From Verrucomicrobiaceae bacterium (GTDB lineage: Bacteria; Verrucomicrobiota; Verrucomicrobiia; Verrucomicrobiales; Verrucomicrobiaceae): 61,849 bases of DNA. The notes below the pieces were generated by a model. That model was not told the DNA's origin and did not search any database. It saw nothing but the letters and a program-made list of their open reading frames with translations. Positions within the stretch are counted from its first letter, which is position 1; every line of letters starts with the position of its first letter. Shown here piece after piece: positions 53,766-61,849 of this stretch. Position numbers and translations under genes: made by a program. Location: NCBI GenBank assembly GCA_027484445.1, contig JAIXSY010000015.1:1-61849 (forward strand), read 5' to 3'.

Positions 53766-54461
53766 GGCAGCTGGAGCCTCTGGAACTCCCAGATGCGGAA
53801 TCCAGCGGGCCTCGATCAGGGTGTCCACGTAGGGGTGGCTTTCTTGAGCTTTGAAGATGCCATTGGCGCGTGAGATCCAGTCCTTGGCCTCGGCCTCCGC
53901 TTTGCGCTGAAAGGCGACCGCTGCCTTGCTGTAGTAGTAGGCCGGAGTGTCGTCCATGAAGGTAAAATGATCACTCAGGGTCTTTTCTGCCTGGGCGATC
54001 TGATCCTGCTTCACCTCGCACACCAGCCGCTTGAACAGGACCATGTGGCGATAGGCCAGCGGCATTTTGGGGAATTGATCCAGCATCTTTTGAAAGGCTG
54101 CTGCCGCCTTGGCCCACTCGTGCTTCACGAACTGAACTTCAGCGAGGTTGAAGTGGATGCGGAACTCGTCTGGGGAAAGCTGAAGCGCACGCTGAAAGGC
54201 CTCGTTGGCTTTGTCCAGATCACGCAGCGCATTCGACATGTAGAGTGAGCCGCGCATGTTCACCAGCTCGGCGCGGTCTGGGTATTTTTCCTCCAGATCA
54301 TCCAGCTTCTGGATGGCCTCAGTGAAGCGGTTGGTCTGCTGCAGCTCCTGGATCTCACGGGCAGCCATCATCGCCTCTGGGGGCAGGGGAGCAGGGGGCG
54401 GCGCGCCGAAGATCATGGACACAGGGAGGAGCAAGAAAGCAAGGAGGTCGAGACGCTGCAT
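53751..54461 (-). CDS. Exported TPR-repeat protein
   Basis: 236 aa from the ATG at 54461 (MQRLDLLAFLLLP); ATGs at 54473 and 54491 are alternatives. A signal peptide runs to about FGA, then a Pro-rich spacer. About four TPR-like helix pairs follow (RFTEAIQKLDDLEEKYPD, DKANEAFQRALQLSPDEF, EWAKAAAAFQKMLDQFP). A protein-protein contact role in the periplasm is likely. Its partner is unknown. The 3' end overlaps the PEP-CTERM gene by 15 bases. Confidence 0.82.
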   Translation of the reverse strand: MQRLDLLAFLLLPVSMIFGAPPPAPLPPEAMMAAREIQELQQTNRFTEAIQKLDDLEEKYPDRAELVNMRGSLYMSNALRDLDKANEAFQRALQLSPDEFRIHFNLAEVQFVKHEWAKAAAAFQKMLDQFPKMPLAYRHMVLFKRLVCEVKQDQIAQAEKTLSDHFTFMDDTPAYYYSKAAVAFQRKAEAEAKDWISRANGIFKAQESHPYVDTLIEARWIPHLGVPEAPAASDKP

Positions 54462-54556
54462 GGCCGTGACCATAGGAGCCCGCCTGCCCATGGCAAGTGG
54501 CGATGGTGAAGGGCAGGACTTGCCAGAGCTAGCGGTTCTGCGCTTCAGTTCAGTTC

Positions 54557-56839
54557 ATGAAACGCCGCCGCTGGTTCCTCTTCCTCTGCCTGCTCGGGCT
54601 CGGGGCAGCGTTAGGCTGGTGGGGGCTGCCCTGGTGCGTGTCCTTGCCCAGCGGGCTGCTCCAGCCACTGCGGCCTTCCACGCGTTTCCTGGATCGTGCG
54701 GGTCAGCCGCTGCGCCAGCTTTTGACTCCAGAGGGACAGCGCCGAGGTGAGCCGGTGCAGACGCTGGTGGAAATCCCACGCACGCTGGTGCTGGCCACGC
54801 TGGCGGCTGAGGATCGACGCTTCTGGCAGCATGGTGGTGTGGACCTGCTGGCGGTGGGGCGTGCGTTGCGGGACAATCTGGCCACACGGCGTGTCGTCTC
54901 TGGTGCCTCCACCGTGCATCAGCAGCTGGTGAAAGTGGCCTCCGGGCAGCTCACGGGTCGCACCCTGGCGGTCAAGGTGCGCGAGGCTTTGCAGGCGCGG
55001 CAGCTCGCCATGCGCTGGACGCGGGAGCAGGTGCTGGTCGAGTATCTGAATCGTCTGCACTACGGCAATCAGCTCATTGGCTGTGCGGCTGCGGCCTCGG
55101 GCTACTTGGACAAGCCGCTGGCGGATCTGACGCTGGCCGAGTCAGCGCTGTTGGCTGCTGTGCCGCAGTCCCCGGCGCGGTTGAATCCGCATCGGCACCT
55201 AGCTGCTGCTCGGGTGCGGCAGCGCTTCATTTTGGATGCCATGCTGCGCTTGGGCTGGATTCAGGCTGACGAGCATCTGGCTGCCTGCGCAGAGGTGCCT
55301 CGTTTGCGGCGATACACGGGCGGCTTTGCGGCACCTCATGCGGTCGAAATGCTGCGCGCCTCCTCAGAACCCTCGGTGCCGCTGGCCTCCACAGTGCGCA
55401 CCACGCTGGACGCCGCTCTTCAGCGTCAGGTGGAGACCATCATCGCAGCACGGCTAGCCACCCTGAAGGAGCGAAACGTCAGCCATGCGGCGGCTGTCGT
55501 GATCGACAATGCCACGGGCGAGGTGCGGGCGCTGGCAGGTTCGCGGGATTTTTTCGCGAGCGATGAGGGGCAGATCAATGGAGCCTGGGTGCCGCATTCG
55601 CCGGGCTCGGCCTTGAAGCCCTTCACCTATCAATTGGCCTTTGAGCGTGGTTTCAGTCCTGCGAGCCTGTTGACCGATCTGCCGGTGGAGTTCCCCACGC
55701 CCACGGGCATCTATCGTCCTGAAAACTACGCGCATCGGAACTATGGCCCCATGACCTGTCGGGATGCGCTGGGGAACAGCCTGAATGTATCCACCGTGCG
55801 CCTGCTGGCCCAGCTGGGAGGTGCCGAGGTGCTGGTGCCGCGCCTGCAGCAGCTGGGCCTGACGACCCTGACGGAACCTCCGGAGTACTACGGTCTGGGC
55901 CTGACGCTGGGCAATGCGCCCGTGCGCTTGCTCGAACTGGCCAATGCCTACGCTTGCCTCGCTCGCCTCGGTTCATGGTTGCCCTGGCGCATGGTCATGA
56001 CAGGTGCGCCCAGCCGTGCGCAGCGTGTGCTGGAAGAGGGCGCGTGTTACTTGATCGCCGACGTGCTCAGTGACCCTCAGGCGCGTCAGCTCACCTTTGG
56101 TCTGCATTCTCCTCTGCGTCTGCCCTTTCGCGCAGCGGTGAAGACGGGCACCAGCCAGTCTTACCGGGACAACTGGACGCTCGGCTACACCCCGGACCAC
56201 ACCGTGGCCGTCTGGGCGGGGAATTTTGACAACACCCCCATGCAGGAGGTCTCCGGCGTCACCGGCGCCGCCCCCATCTGGCGGGACATCCTGCTGCATC
56301 TGCATGAGCACCAGCGACCGCGCTGGTATGAGCCGCCACCTGGCTTGCAGCGCGCACGCATCGACCCGCGCACGGGGCGTCGGCTCACCCCGCAGTCTCC
56401 GCCGGTGCGGCTGAGTCGGGAGGAACTCTTCCTGCCCGGTCCGCTGCCCTCCGCGGCACGGGTGCAGGACTACGATGCGCGAGGGCGTGCGCTGCTGCCG
56501 GCGGACTTCGCCGAGTGGGTGCGCAGTGGGGACAATTGGCTCGGCGATCTGGTGACCTGTGGGCAGAGCTCACCTGCGCCGGTCGTCTGGAGCATTTCCC
56601 ATCCCGTCCCTGGCACCGTGGTCCAGCTGGATGCCGATGTGCCCGGCGGGGGCAGGCGGCTGTTCCTCCAGACCAGTCCACGGCTGCCGGGGCTGCGCTG
56701 GCGCTGCCCGACCCTGCCCGTGCAGCAGGATGGCGATCAGGCGTTTGTTTGGCTCACGCCAGGAGAGCACCAGTTCACCGCAGAGTCACCGCAGGGCCAG
56801 GTGCAGCGCACCCATGTCCTGGTCCGACCTGAGGAATGA
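54557..56839 (+). CDS. pbpC: Penicillin-binding protein 1C
   Basis: 760 aa. A bifunctional transglycosylase/transpeptidase anchored by one N-terminal membrane segment (about 6-30). The GT51 domain has AAEDRRFWQHGGVD and STVHQQLVK. The transpeptidase domain has SxxK in PGSALKPFTY, SLN in LGNSLNVS and KTGTSQSYRDNW. A C-terminal BiPBP-C-like domain (about 680-755) is typical of PbpC. The alpha-2-macroglobulin-like gene that often pairs with pbpC is not adjacent here. Confidence 0.93.
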   Translation: MKRRRWFLFLCLLGLGAALGWWGLPWCVSLPSGLLQPLRPSTRFLDRAGQPLRQLLTPEGQRRGEPVQTLVEIPRTLVLATLAAEDRRFWQHGGVDLLAVGRALRDNLATRRVVSGASTVHQQLVKVASGQLTGRTLAVKVREALQARQLAMRWTREQVLVEYLNRLHYGNQLIGCAAAASGYLDKPLADLTLAESALLAAVPQSPARLNPHRHLAAARVRQRFILDAMLRLGWIQADEHLAACAEVPRLRRYTGGFAAPHAVEMLRASSEPSVPLASTVRTTLDAALQRQVETIIAARLATLKERNVSHAAAVVIDNATGEVRALAGSRDFFASDEGQINGAWVPHSPGSALKPFTYQLAFERGFSPASLLTDLPVEFPTPTGIYRPENYAHRNYGPMTCRDALGNSLNVSTVRLLAQLGGAEVLVPRLQQLGLTTLTEPPEYYGLGLTLGNAPVRLLELANAYACLARLGSWLPWRMVMTGAPSRAQRVLEEGACYLIADVLSDPQARQLTFGLHSPLRLPFRAAVKTGTSQSYRDNWTLGYTPDHTVAVWAGNFDNTPMQEVSGVTGAAPIWRDILLHLHEHQRPRWYEPPPGLQRARIDPRTGRRLTPQSPPVRLSREELFLPGPLPSAARVQDYDARGRALLPADFAEWVRSGDNWLGDLVTCGQSSPAPVVWSISHPVPGTVVQLDADVPGGGRRLFLQTSPRLPGLRWRCPTLPVQQDGDQAFVWLTPGEHQFTAESPQGQVQRTHVLVRPEE

Positions 56840-56930
56840 CGACCCGCAGCCTGCCTTTGTACTCTCAGGTGCGTGCGCAGGGAGTGGAAATTGTCCGTGC
56901 AAAGTGGGGCTTTTCTCGTTGGTATGGGGA

Positions 56931-57659
56931 ATGGCAGATGAGGTCCATCCAGGCAATGTTTTTCCCCACACGCGGTGGTCGCTAGTGCTGCGGACGCAGG
57001 ATGGTGACACGGAGCAGGCGCGGCAGGCGCTGGGGGAGCTGCTGAAGAGCTACTGGAGGCCGTTGTATGTGTTTGCGCGGCATAGCGGGGCGGCGGTGGA
57101 GGATGCGAAGGATGCGGTGCAGGATTTTTGCGCGGAGATGATCCGCATGGACGCTCTGCGGCTGGCGGAGAGCGGGAAGGGGCGGTTGCGGTCCTTTCTG
57201 CTGGCGTCTTTTCAGAATCACCTGCGCACGCTGCATCGCGATGCCTCTCGGCTGAAGCGGGGCGGCGGTGCGGTGCTGCTTTCCCTGGACGATGCGGAGG
57301 CGGCGTTGGACATGCAGCCGGTGGCGGGTGAGGCGCCGGATCAGGCGTTTGACCGGCGCTGGGCCTACACGCTGCTGGACCGGGTGCTGAAGCGGCTGCG
57401 GGCTGAGTTTGTGCAAAAGGGCAAGTCAGTGGAATTCACGCTGCTGGAGCCGACGCTGGTGTGGAATGGTGCCTCGATGAGCTATGAGGCACTTGGGGAA
57501 AAACTGGGCCTGAGCCCCGGCGCGGTAACGCAGAAGGTGAAACGGATGCGGACACGCTACCGCGAGCTTTTGGAGGCAGAGATCGCTGAGACGGTGGACG
57601 GCCCGGAGGCGGTGGCGGAGGAGCGGGAGCACCTGGTGCGCGTTTTATCCGGCGGATGA
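56931..57659 (+). CDS. ECF-like RNA polymerase sigma factor
   Basis: 242 aa from the ATG at 56931 (MADEVHPGNVFPHTRW). Region 2 is visible as SYWRPLYVFARHSGA and DAKDAVQDFCAEM, with SGKGRLRSFLLASFQNHL after it. Region 4 covers MSYEALGEKLGLSPGAVTQKVKRM. It is the type found with Ser/Thr kinases in Verrucomicrobia and Planctomycetes, with no anti-sigma gene. The kinase starts 64 bases on, so phosphorylation may control it. This link is inferred from context. Confidence 0.87.
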   Translation: MADEVHPGNVFPHTRWSLVLRTQDGDTEQARQALGELLKSYWRPLYVFARHSGAAVEDAKDAVQDFCAEMIRMDALRLAESGKGRLRSFLLASFQNHLRTLHRDASRLKRGGGAVLLSLDDAEAALDMQPVAGEAPDQAFDRRWAYTLLDRVLKRLRAEFVQKGKSVEFTLLEPTLVWNGASMSYEALGEKLGLSPGAVTQKVKRMRTRYRELLEAEIAETVDGPEAVAEEREHLVRVLSGG

Positions 57660-57707
57660 TGTCAGAATGCGGCGGGGATGGAGAAATGGAGTGATGAAGC
57701 ATTGATT

Positions 57708-57731
57708 GAATGACGAAATCCGAATGACGAA
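57708..57731 (+). repeat. Direct repeat GAATGACGAA at the kinase start
   Basis: Two copies of GAATGACGAA (57708-57717, 57722-57731) are separated by ATCC. The second overlaps the chosen ATG of the kinase gene. Strings of this kind recur in noncoding DNA of some related genomes as I recall, but this cannot be checked here. Confidence 0.6.
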
Positions 57732-59418
57732 TGAAGAACCAGTCAGCGTGAAGAAGTGCGAGGTCTGCGGGACGCGTTTTGACGCCGCCAAGGCTCCAGG
57801 GGGCATGTGTGCACGTTGTTTGATGATGGGCGGGGTGGATGAGGAGGTCATGACTTCGGCGCAGCAGACGGAAAACTGGCAACCGCCGGCGGTGGAGGTG
57901 CTGCAGGGGCTGTTGACGGGGTATGAGATTCTGGAGCTGATCGGTCGCGGCGGGATGGGCGCGGTGTACAAGGCGCGTCAGCCCTCGCTGGACCGCGTGG
58001 TGGCGGTGAAGGTGCTGCCGCTGCTGAAAGACGAGCTGGGCGTGGGTTTTGTGGAGCGTTTCCGCAATGAGGCGCGGCTGATGGCGCGGATGAACCATCC
58101 AGGCATCGTGCATGTGTATGACTTTGGCGAACTGGCGGGCGGGATGTGCTTTTTCGTGATGGAATTCATCGAGGGCACGGATGTGGCGCGGATGATGAAG
58201 AGCAGCGGGCGGCTGCCGCCGGTGCTGGCGGCGCGGATCACGGAGGAGGTGTGCGCGGCGCTGCATCATGCGCATGAGGCGGGCGTGATTCACCGCGACA
58301 TCAAACCGGCGAACGTGCTGATTTCCGCCGCAGGGCAGGTGAAGCTCGTCGATTTTGGCCTCGCGAAGCAACGCGATCCTGCGGCGGGCGGTGTGACGGG
58401 CACGGGGCTGACGCTGGGCACGCCGGACTTTGCCGCGCCGGAGTCGCTGATCGCTGGCGAGCTGGTGGATCATCGTGCGGATCTGTATGCGACCGGGGTG
58501 ATGCTCTACCACATGCTCACGGGGGAGATTCCACGCGGGGTCTTTAAACCGGCGAGCCGCGAGGCGGGGGCGCACACGAGTTTCGACGACATCATCCGCC
58601 GGGCGATGAGCGCGGACCGCGAGCACCGCTACGCGACCGCAGCTGCGATGCGTGAAGCGGTGCAGCGTGCGGCGAATCCGCGCATGGCGGCCTCCCTGCG
58701 CTGGCTGGGGCTGGCGGCGGTGCTGGTGCTGCTTTTTACCAGTGGCGTGGTGCTGCGGCCGATGCTGATGCCGCATGAGGCGGTGCTGACGGAGCGGCAG
58801 CAGGTGGACCGCGTGGCGGAGTGGGTCTTTTCCAAAAAAGGCCGGGTGATGGTGCGCAGCGGCACGGAGCTGCTCACGGCCACGACGAGCACGGAACTGC
58901 CCAGCGGGCCGCTGGTGATCGAGCGCCTGCTTTTCACCAGAATCCGGGAACCCAATGTGACCATCACGGATGCAGAACTGGCCCTGTGGTTGCCGCTGGT
59001 GCCGGACTTGCAGCATTTCATCGTGGAGGATTCGCCGAAGCTGCTGCGAAGCCTAGGGGAACGCGGGCTGATGGAGCTTGGCCGTCTTTTGAAGTTGGAA
59101 CGTCTCAGCCTGGAGCATGCGCCGCTGACGGATGATCTGCTTTTTGGCCTTGCTCCCTTCACCCAGTTGATAAAGCTCAATGTGTCGAACACACGGATCA
59201 ACGGCACCGGATTCTCTCACCTGCGGCGGAACCTTGTCTGGCTGGAAGTCTATGGCTGTCCCATCAACGAGGCAGGCTGGAGCGAGATCCGCGAGTTCAA
59301 GCGCCTGCAAGGCGTCAAAATGAGCCCCGGCGTAGCCCCGAGCCTGTCGAGGGACGAGGATGGCTATGTGTGCCTGCCCGCCCTGAAGTCGTTTTTATGG
59401 CCGGAAAAGGCTCCGTGA
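57724..59418 (+). CDS. Hanks-type Ser/Thr protein kinase with zinc ribbon and leucine-rich-like tail
   Basis: 564 aa from the ATG at 57724; a TTG at 57706 is an alternative. A short zinc ribbon (CEVCG to CARC, about 12-34) is followed by a complete kinase domain. It has GRGGMGAVYKA, the Lys in VAVKVLP (about 95), HRDIKPANV (about 190), VDFGLAK (about 210) and a PDFAAPE activation end. One membrane segment (about 327-345) leads to an outside domain with leucine-rich-repeat-like pattern (LERLSLEHAPLTDDLLFGL). It would link an external signal to the neighbouring sigma factor and secreted protein. Catalytic residues are intact. Confidence 0.9.
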   Translation: MTNEEPVSVKKCEVCGTRFDAAKAPGGMCARCLMMGGVDEEVMTSAQQTENWQPPAVEVLQGLLTGYEILELIGRGGMGAVYKARQPSLDRVVAVKVLPLLKDELGVGFVERFRNEARLMARMNHPGIVHVYDFGELAGGMCFFVMEFIEGTDVARMMKSSGRLPPVLAARITEEVCAALHHAHEAGVIHRDIKPANVLISAAGQVKLVDFGLAKQRDPAAGGVTGTGLTLGTPDFAAPESLIAGELVDHRADLYATGVMLYHMLTGEIPRGVFKPASREAGAHTSFDDIIRRAMSADREHRYATAAAMREAVQRAANPRMAASLRWLGLAAVLVLLFTSGVVLRPMLMPHEAVLTERQQVDRVAEWVFSKKGRVMVRSGTELLTATTSTELPSGPLVIERLLFTRIREPNVTITDAELALWLPLVPDLQHFIVEDSPKLLRSLGERGLMELGRLLKLERLSLEHAPLTDDLLFGLAPFTQLIKLNVSNTRINGTGFSHLRRNLVWLEVYGCPINEAGWSEIREFKRLQGVKMSPGVAPSLSRDEDGYVCLPALKSFLWPEKAP

Positions 59419-59472
59419 GTTTTTTTGCCGCGTTTTGTCATAATCACGGCGGGAGGGAGAAGGAAGGGGTGC

Positions 59473-61849
59473 ATGCACTCCTCCTTGTTTTCGATCTCCT
59501 GCTCCGGTCTGCGTTGGGTTGTCTTTTCAGCTTTGCTAGTGATCCAGCCCCTGGCCCATGCGGTGCCTGAGATCACTCTTGAGCACCCAGCGGGCACAGA
59601 CCTCGGCGGCGGCATTATCGCCTGGGGGCGGAATAATTTTGGCCAGACGACAGTGATACCAGCGGGCCTGAGCGGAGTGACCGCTGTCGCTTCGGGCATA
59701 GCCCATACGGTAGCGCTGAAGAGCGATGGCAGCGTTATCGCCTGGGGTTACAATGCTTTCGGTCAAACGAACGTGCCTGCGGGCTTGAGTGGTGTCATCG
59801 CCATCGCGGCGGGTTCAACCTACACGATGGCACTGAAAAGCGATGGCACCGTCGTCGCCTGGGGCAACAACAGCGTAGGCCAGACGACCGTGCCCGCAGG
59901 TTTGAGCGGGGTGATCGCGATCGCGGCAGGGGAATTTCATTCAGTGGCCCTGAAGAGTGATGGCACCGTCGTCACCTGGGGCTGGAATACCGACGGACAG
60001 GTGAATGTGCCCGCAGGCTTGAGCGGGGTGACGGCCATCACCGCAGGGAATCGCTTCACGCTGGCACTCAAGAGTGACGGTAGCATCGTTGGCTGGGGTT
60101 CCAATAACGCTGGTCAGACGACCGCGCCTGCGGGCTTGAGCGGGGTGATAGGAATCGCGGGGGGCGGTGTGCACGCGCTAGCGCTGAAGAGCGATGGCAC
60201 CGTCGTTGCCTGGGGGGCAAATTTTGATGGTCAGACGACTGTGCCCATCGGTTTGAATGGAGTGATCGCCATTGCGGCGGGGAGCATGCACAGCGTCGCA
60301 TTGAAGAGTGATGGCAGCGTCGTCGCTTGGGGCTCGAATAGTGACGGGCAGACGTCCGTGCCCATCGGCTTGTCGGGAGTGACGGCGATTGCGGCGCATG
60401 ATCGAAATACGGCGGCACTGGCTGCACCTACGGTTGGTTTTGGTCAGCGGCCACTCTTCAGCGCGAGTGCGGCGAAGACTTTTACCATCAAGAACACGGG
60501 CAGCTCAGCGCTCACGATCAGCAGCGTCAGCGTCATTGGCGGAAATGCGGCCGATTTCACGGTGAATACCTCGGGGATGCTCAACAGCGTGCCTGCCTCA
60601 TCGGGAACGACTACCTTTAGCGTCACTTTCAACCCCAGTGCCAACGGAGCACGTCAGACCACCTTGCAGGTGCTGAATGATGATAGTAGCGAAAGCACGC
60701 TCGCGCTCACCCTGACGGGGGAAGGCATAGCGCCCCTGGCCATCTCAGGCAATGGGACTGACATCGTCGCGGGTGACACCACGCCTGCGCTTGAGGATCA
60801 CACCGACTTTGACGCCGTTAGTACGACCTCCGGCACCATCGTGCGGACTTTTACGGTGCACAATCGAGGAGGGCTGGCCAGCATCGGCCTGACGGGATCG
60901 CCTCTGGTTAGCATCAGTGGGGATCACGCGGCGGATTTTACACTCAGCTCGCTGCCTGCCTCGTCGATCCTCCCTGGTAGCAGCACGTCCTTCCAGATCA
61001 CCTTTGATCCGAGCGCGGACGGTCTACGCACTGCCACCCTATCAGTGGCGCACGACAGTGATGCCCAGCCCTATGTGTTCAGGATTCAAGGGCAGGGTTT
61101 GTCGAGGACAGGCGTGGTCCAGCTAGACGCTTCTGCATTGGCTCTGTCTAGCGGAAGCAGCGTGAGCACCTGGGGCGGACAGAGCGCAGGTGGGACGCCG
61201 ACTTACCAGACCGGACGCACGCCCAATGGCGGCCCGGCGGTGGAGTTCAACGGCACTGACCGCATGGGCGACAATGTTCGGGTGCCAGCTTCGGCGGCGC
61301 AGGACTGGATCTACGTCGCGGTCGTAAAGCCTGCGAATAACTCGGCCTACCACAATCTCGTCGATGACGATGCCAGTAATCGCCCGATGCTCTGGCTCGA
61401 CGGCTCGAATCGCTATGAGTTTAACTTTGGCGGCGGCACGCGCCCGACCAAAGGGTCTGGCCCCGATGGCTGGGACATTGTGATCGCTGACTCGCGTCTC
61501 AACAAGCTCTACATCAACAGTGGCACTGTGGCAGTGGATGCTGGCGCAGCTATTCCGTATGCTTCCTCCCGAGACTTCGACTTTTTTCAGCGTGATGGCA
61601 CAGCGACTTTCCAGGGCGAGGTGGCTGAGGTGCGCTTGTACACTAACAGGGCAGCATTTGGTGGAAGTATCGCAGATTTATATGCTGAACTGCATGCGAA
61701 GTGGATCTTGGCACCTCCGACAATCACCGGCATCTCGCCATCCAGCGGCCCTACGGCAGGTGGCACGGTCGTGACCATTACCGGCACTAATCTTGACGGA
61801 GCGACGGGCGTCACCATTGGAGGTGTGGCGGCGACTTCGCTGTCTTTGA
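59473..61849 (+). CDS. Large secreted protein: RCC1 propeller, ASH-like domains, LamG-like, IPT/TIG (3' end outside window)
   Basis: At least 792 aa, still open at the window edge. The ATG at 59473 follows a purine-rich stretch (GGGAGGGAGAAGGAAGGGG), the most convincing ribosome binding site near it. A signal peptide ends near LAHA. Seven 39-40-residue RCC1-type repeats (pattern AWGxNxxGQTxVPxGLSGV, ALKSDG) cover about 48-321. Two Ig-like choice-of-anchor/ASH-type units (FTIKNTGSSALTIS, FTVHNRGG) follow to about 540. A LamG-like region covers about 545-750. An IPT/TIG start (ITGISPSSGPTAGG) is last. It is probably a surface or exported protein; its partner and function are unknown. Confidence 0.85.
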   Translation, partial: MHSSLFSISCSGLRWVVFSALLVIQPLAHAVPEITLEHPAGTDLGGGIIAWGRNNFGQTTVIPAGLSGVTAVASGIAHTVALKSDGSVIAWGYNAFGQTNVPAGLSGVIAIAAGSTYTMALKSDGTVVAWGNNSVGQTTVPAGLSGVIAIAAGEFHSVALKSDGTVVTWGWNTDGQVNVPAGLSGVTAITAGNRFTLALKSDGSIVGWGSNNAGQTTAPAGLSGVIGIAGGGVHALALKSDGTVVAWGANFDGQTTVPIGLNGVIAIAAGSMHSVALKSDGSVVAWGSNSDGQTSVPIGLSGVTAIAAHDRNTAALAAPTVGFGQRPLFSASAAKTFTIKNTGSSALTISSVSVIGGNAADFTVNTSGMLNSVPASSGTTTFSVTFNPSANGARQTTLQVLNDDSSESTLALTLTGEGIAPLAISGNGTDIVAGDTTPALEDHTDFDAVSTTSGTIVRTFTVHNRGGLASIGLTGSPLVSISGDHAADFTLSSLPASSILPGSSTSFQITFDPSADGLRTATLSVAHDSDAQPYVFRIQGQGLSRTGVVQLDASALALSSGSSVSTWGGQSAGGTPTYQTGRTPNGGPAVEFNGTDRMGDNVRVPASAAQDWIYVAVVKPANNSAYHNLVDDDASNRPMLWLDGSNRYEFNFGGGTRPTKGSGPDGWDIVIADSRLNKLYINSGTVAVDAGAAIPYASSRDFDFFQRDGTATFQGEVAEVRLYTNRAAFGGSIADLYAELHAKWILAPPTITGISPSSGPTAGGTVVTITGTNLDGATGVTIGGVAATSLSL
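59614..60435 (+). repeat. Seven tandem ~117-base repeats encoding RCC1 units
   Basis: Each unit encodes 39 residues (40 in the first) with the pattern [IV][IV]AWGxNxxGQ, VPAGLSGV, ALKSDG. The units are similar but not identical at DNA level, so they are old duplications kept by protein selection. Seven units suit a seven-bladed propeller. Confidence 0.88.

Noticed and set aside
57436..59016. 526-codon minus-strand frame opposite the kinase
   Set aside because: It is rich in His, Arg and Gln, as expected for the complement of GC-rich coding DNA. The kinase motifs are on the plus strand.
59614..60435. Regular repeat spacing that could suggest a CRISPR array
   Set aside because: The units are 117 bases, not identical, have no spacers, and are in frame with RCC1 protein repeats.

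Overview
The window looks like a piece of a chromosome from the phylum Verrucomicrobia, probably the Verrucomicrobiaceae/Prosthecobacter side. The pointers are: a paired Planctomycete-type cytochrome (PSD1/DUF1549/DUF1553) gene and DUF1501 gene; a PEP-CTERM exported protein; an ECF-like sigma factor beside a Hanks-type Ser/Thr kinase and a large secreted RCC1-repeat protein; a divergent FtsZ with a long proline-rich linker; many genes without a clear Shine-Dalgarno sequence; and scattered type IV pilin-like genes. This assignment is inferred from gene content only. The window starts inside the 3' end of a 5S rRNA and ends inside the RCC1-repeat gene. I see no transposase, integrase, CRISPR array or tRNA. 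No gene-free stretch exceeds 300 bases; the longest are about 220-240 bases (13344-13580, 16245-16465, 37209-37444, 52634-52874).

Layout. 1-4.1 kb: 5S rRNA end and terminator, then a leftward cluster of two small uncharacterised proteins, an ammonium transporter and BioA, with a sigma-54-like site upstream. 4.1-9.0 kb: a DUF255 thioredoxin-like protein, a DUF1573-rhodanese pair and pyruvate kinase. 9.1-13.3 kb: leftward ftsQ-ftsA-ftsZ. 13.6-24.1 kb: housekeeping and metabolic genes (lone pilin-like protein, gluconokinase, MenA, FabG, a DD-peptidase homologue with a changed active site, phosphofructokinase, a shortened acyl-adenylate enzyme, an FmdB-like protein, cardiolipin synthase, a histone-deacetylase-family amidohydrolase and a TIM-barrel sugar isomerase). 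24.2-27.3 kb: glycosyltransferase, truncated haemoglobin, IscU-like scaffold and QueG.

27.3-34.1 kb: a compact leftward run of three pilin-like genes, a GspE/PilB ATPase, a receiver protein and a hybrid histidine kinase, two junctions of which overlap as TGATG. 34.3-36.5 kb: a His-rich outer-membrane protein and a ZnuA-like metal-binding protein. 37.3-41.5 kb: nusA-infB-rbfA with a recognisable promoter and a terminator-like hairpin in the leader. 41.6-47.1 kb: PAS-AraC regulator, dipeptidase, ABC ATPase, membrane protein, HslV-like Ntn hydrolase and cytochrome P450. 47.2-54.5 kb: the PSD1/DUF1501 pair, hisF, the PEP-CTERM protein and a TPR protein. 54.6-61.8 kb: penicillin-binding protein 1C, then the sigma factor, kinase and RCC1-repeat protein.

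The most notable points are the DD-peptidase homologue that has lost all three catalytic motifs, the nusA leader with promoter and attenuator-like hairpin, the amt cluster, the pilin/ATPase/two-component operon, and the sigma-kinase-RCC1 locus.
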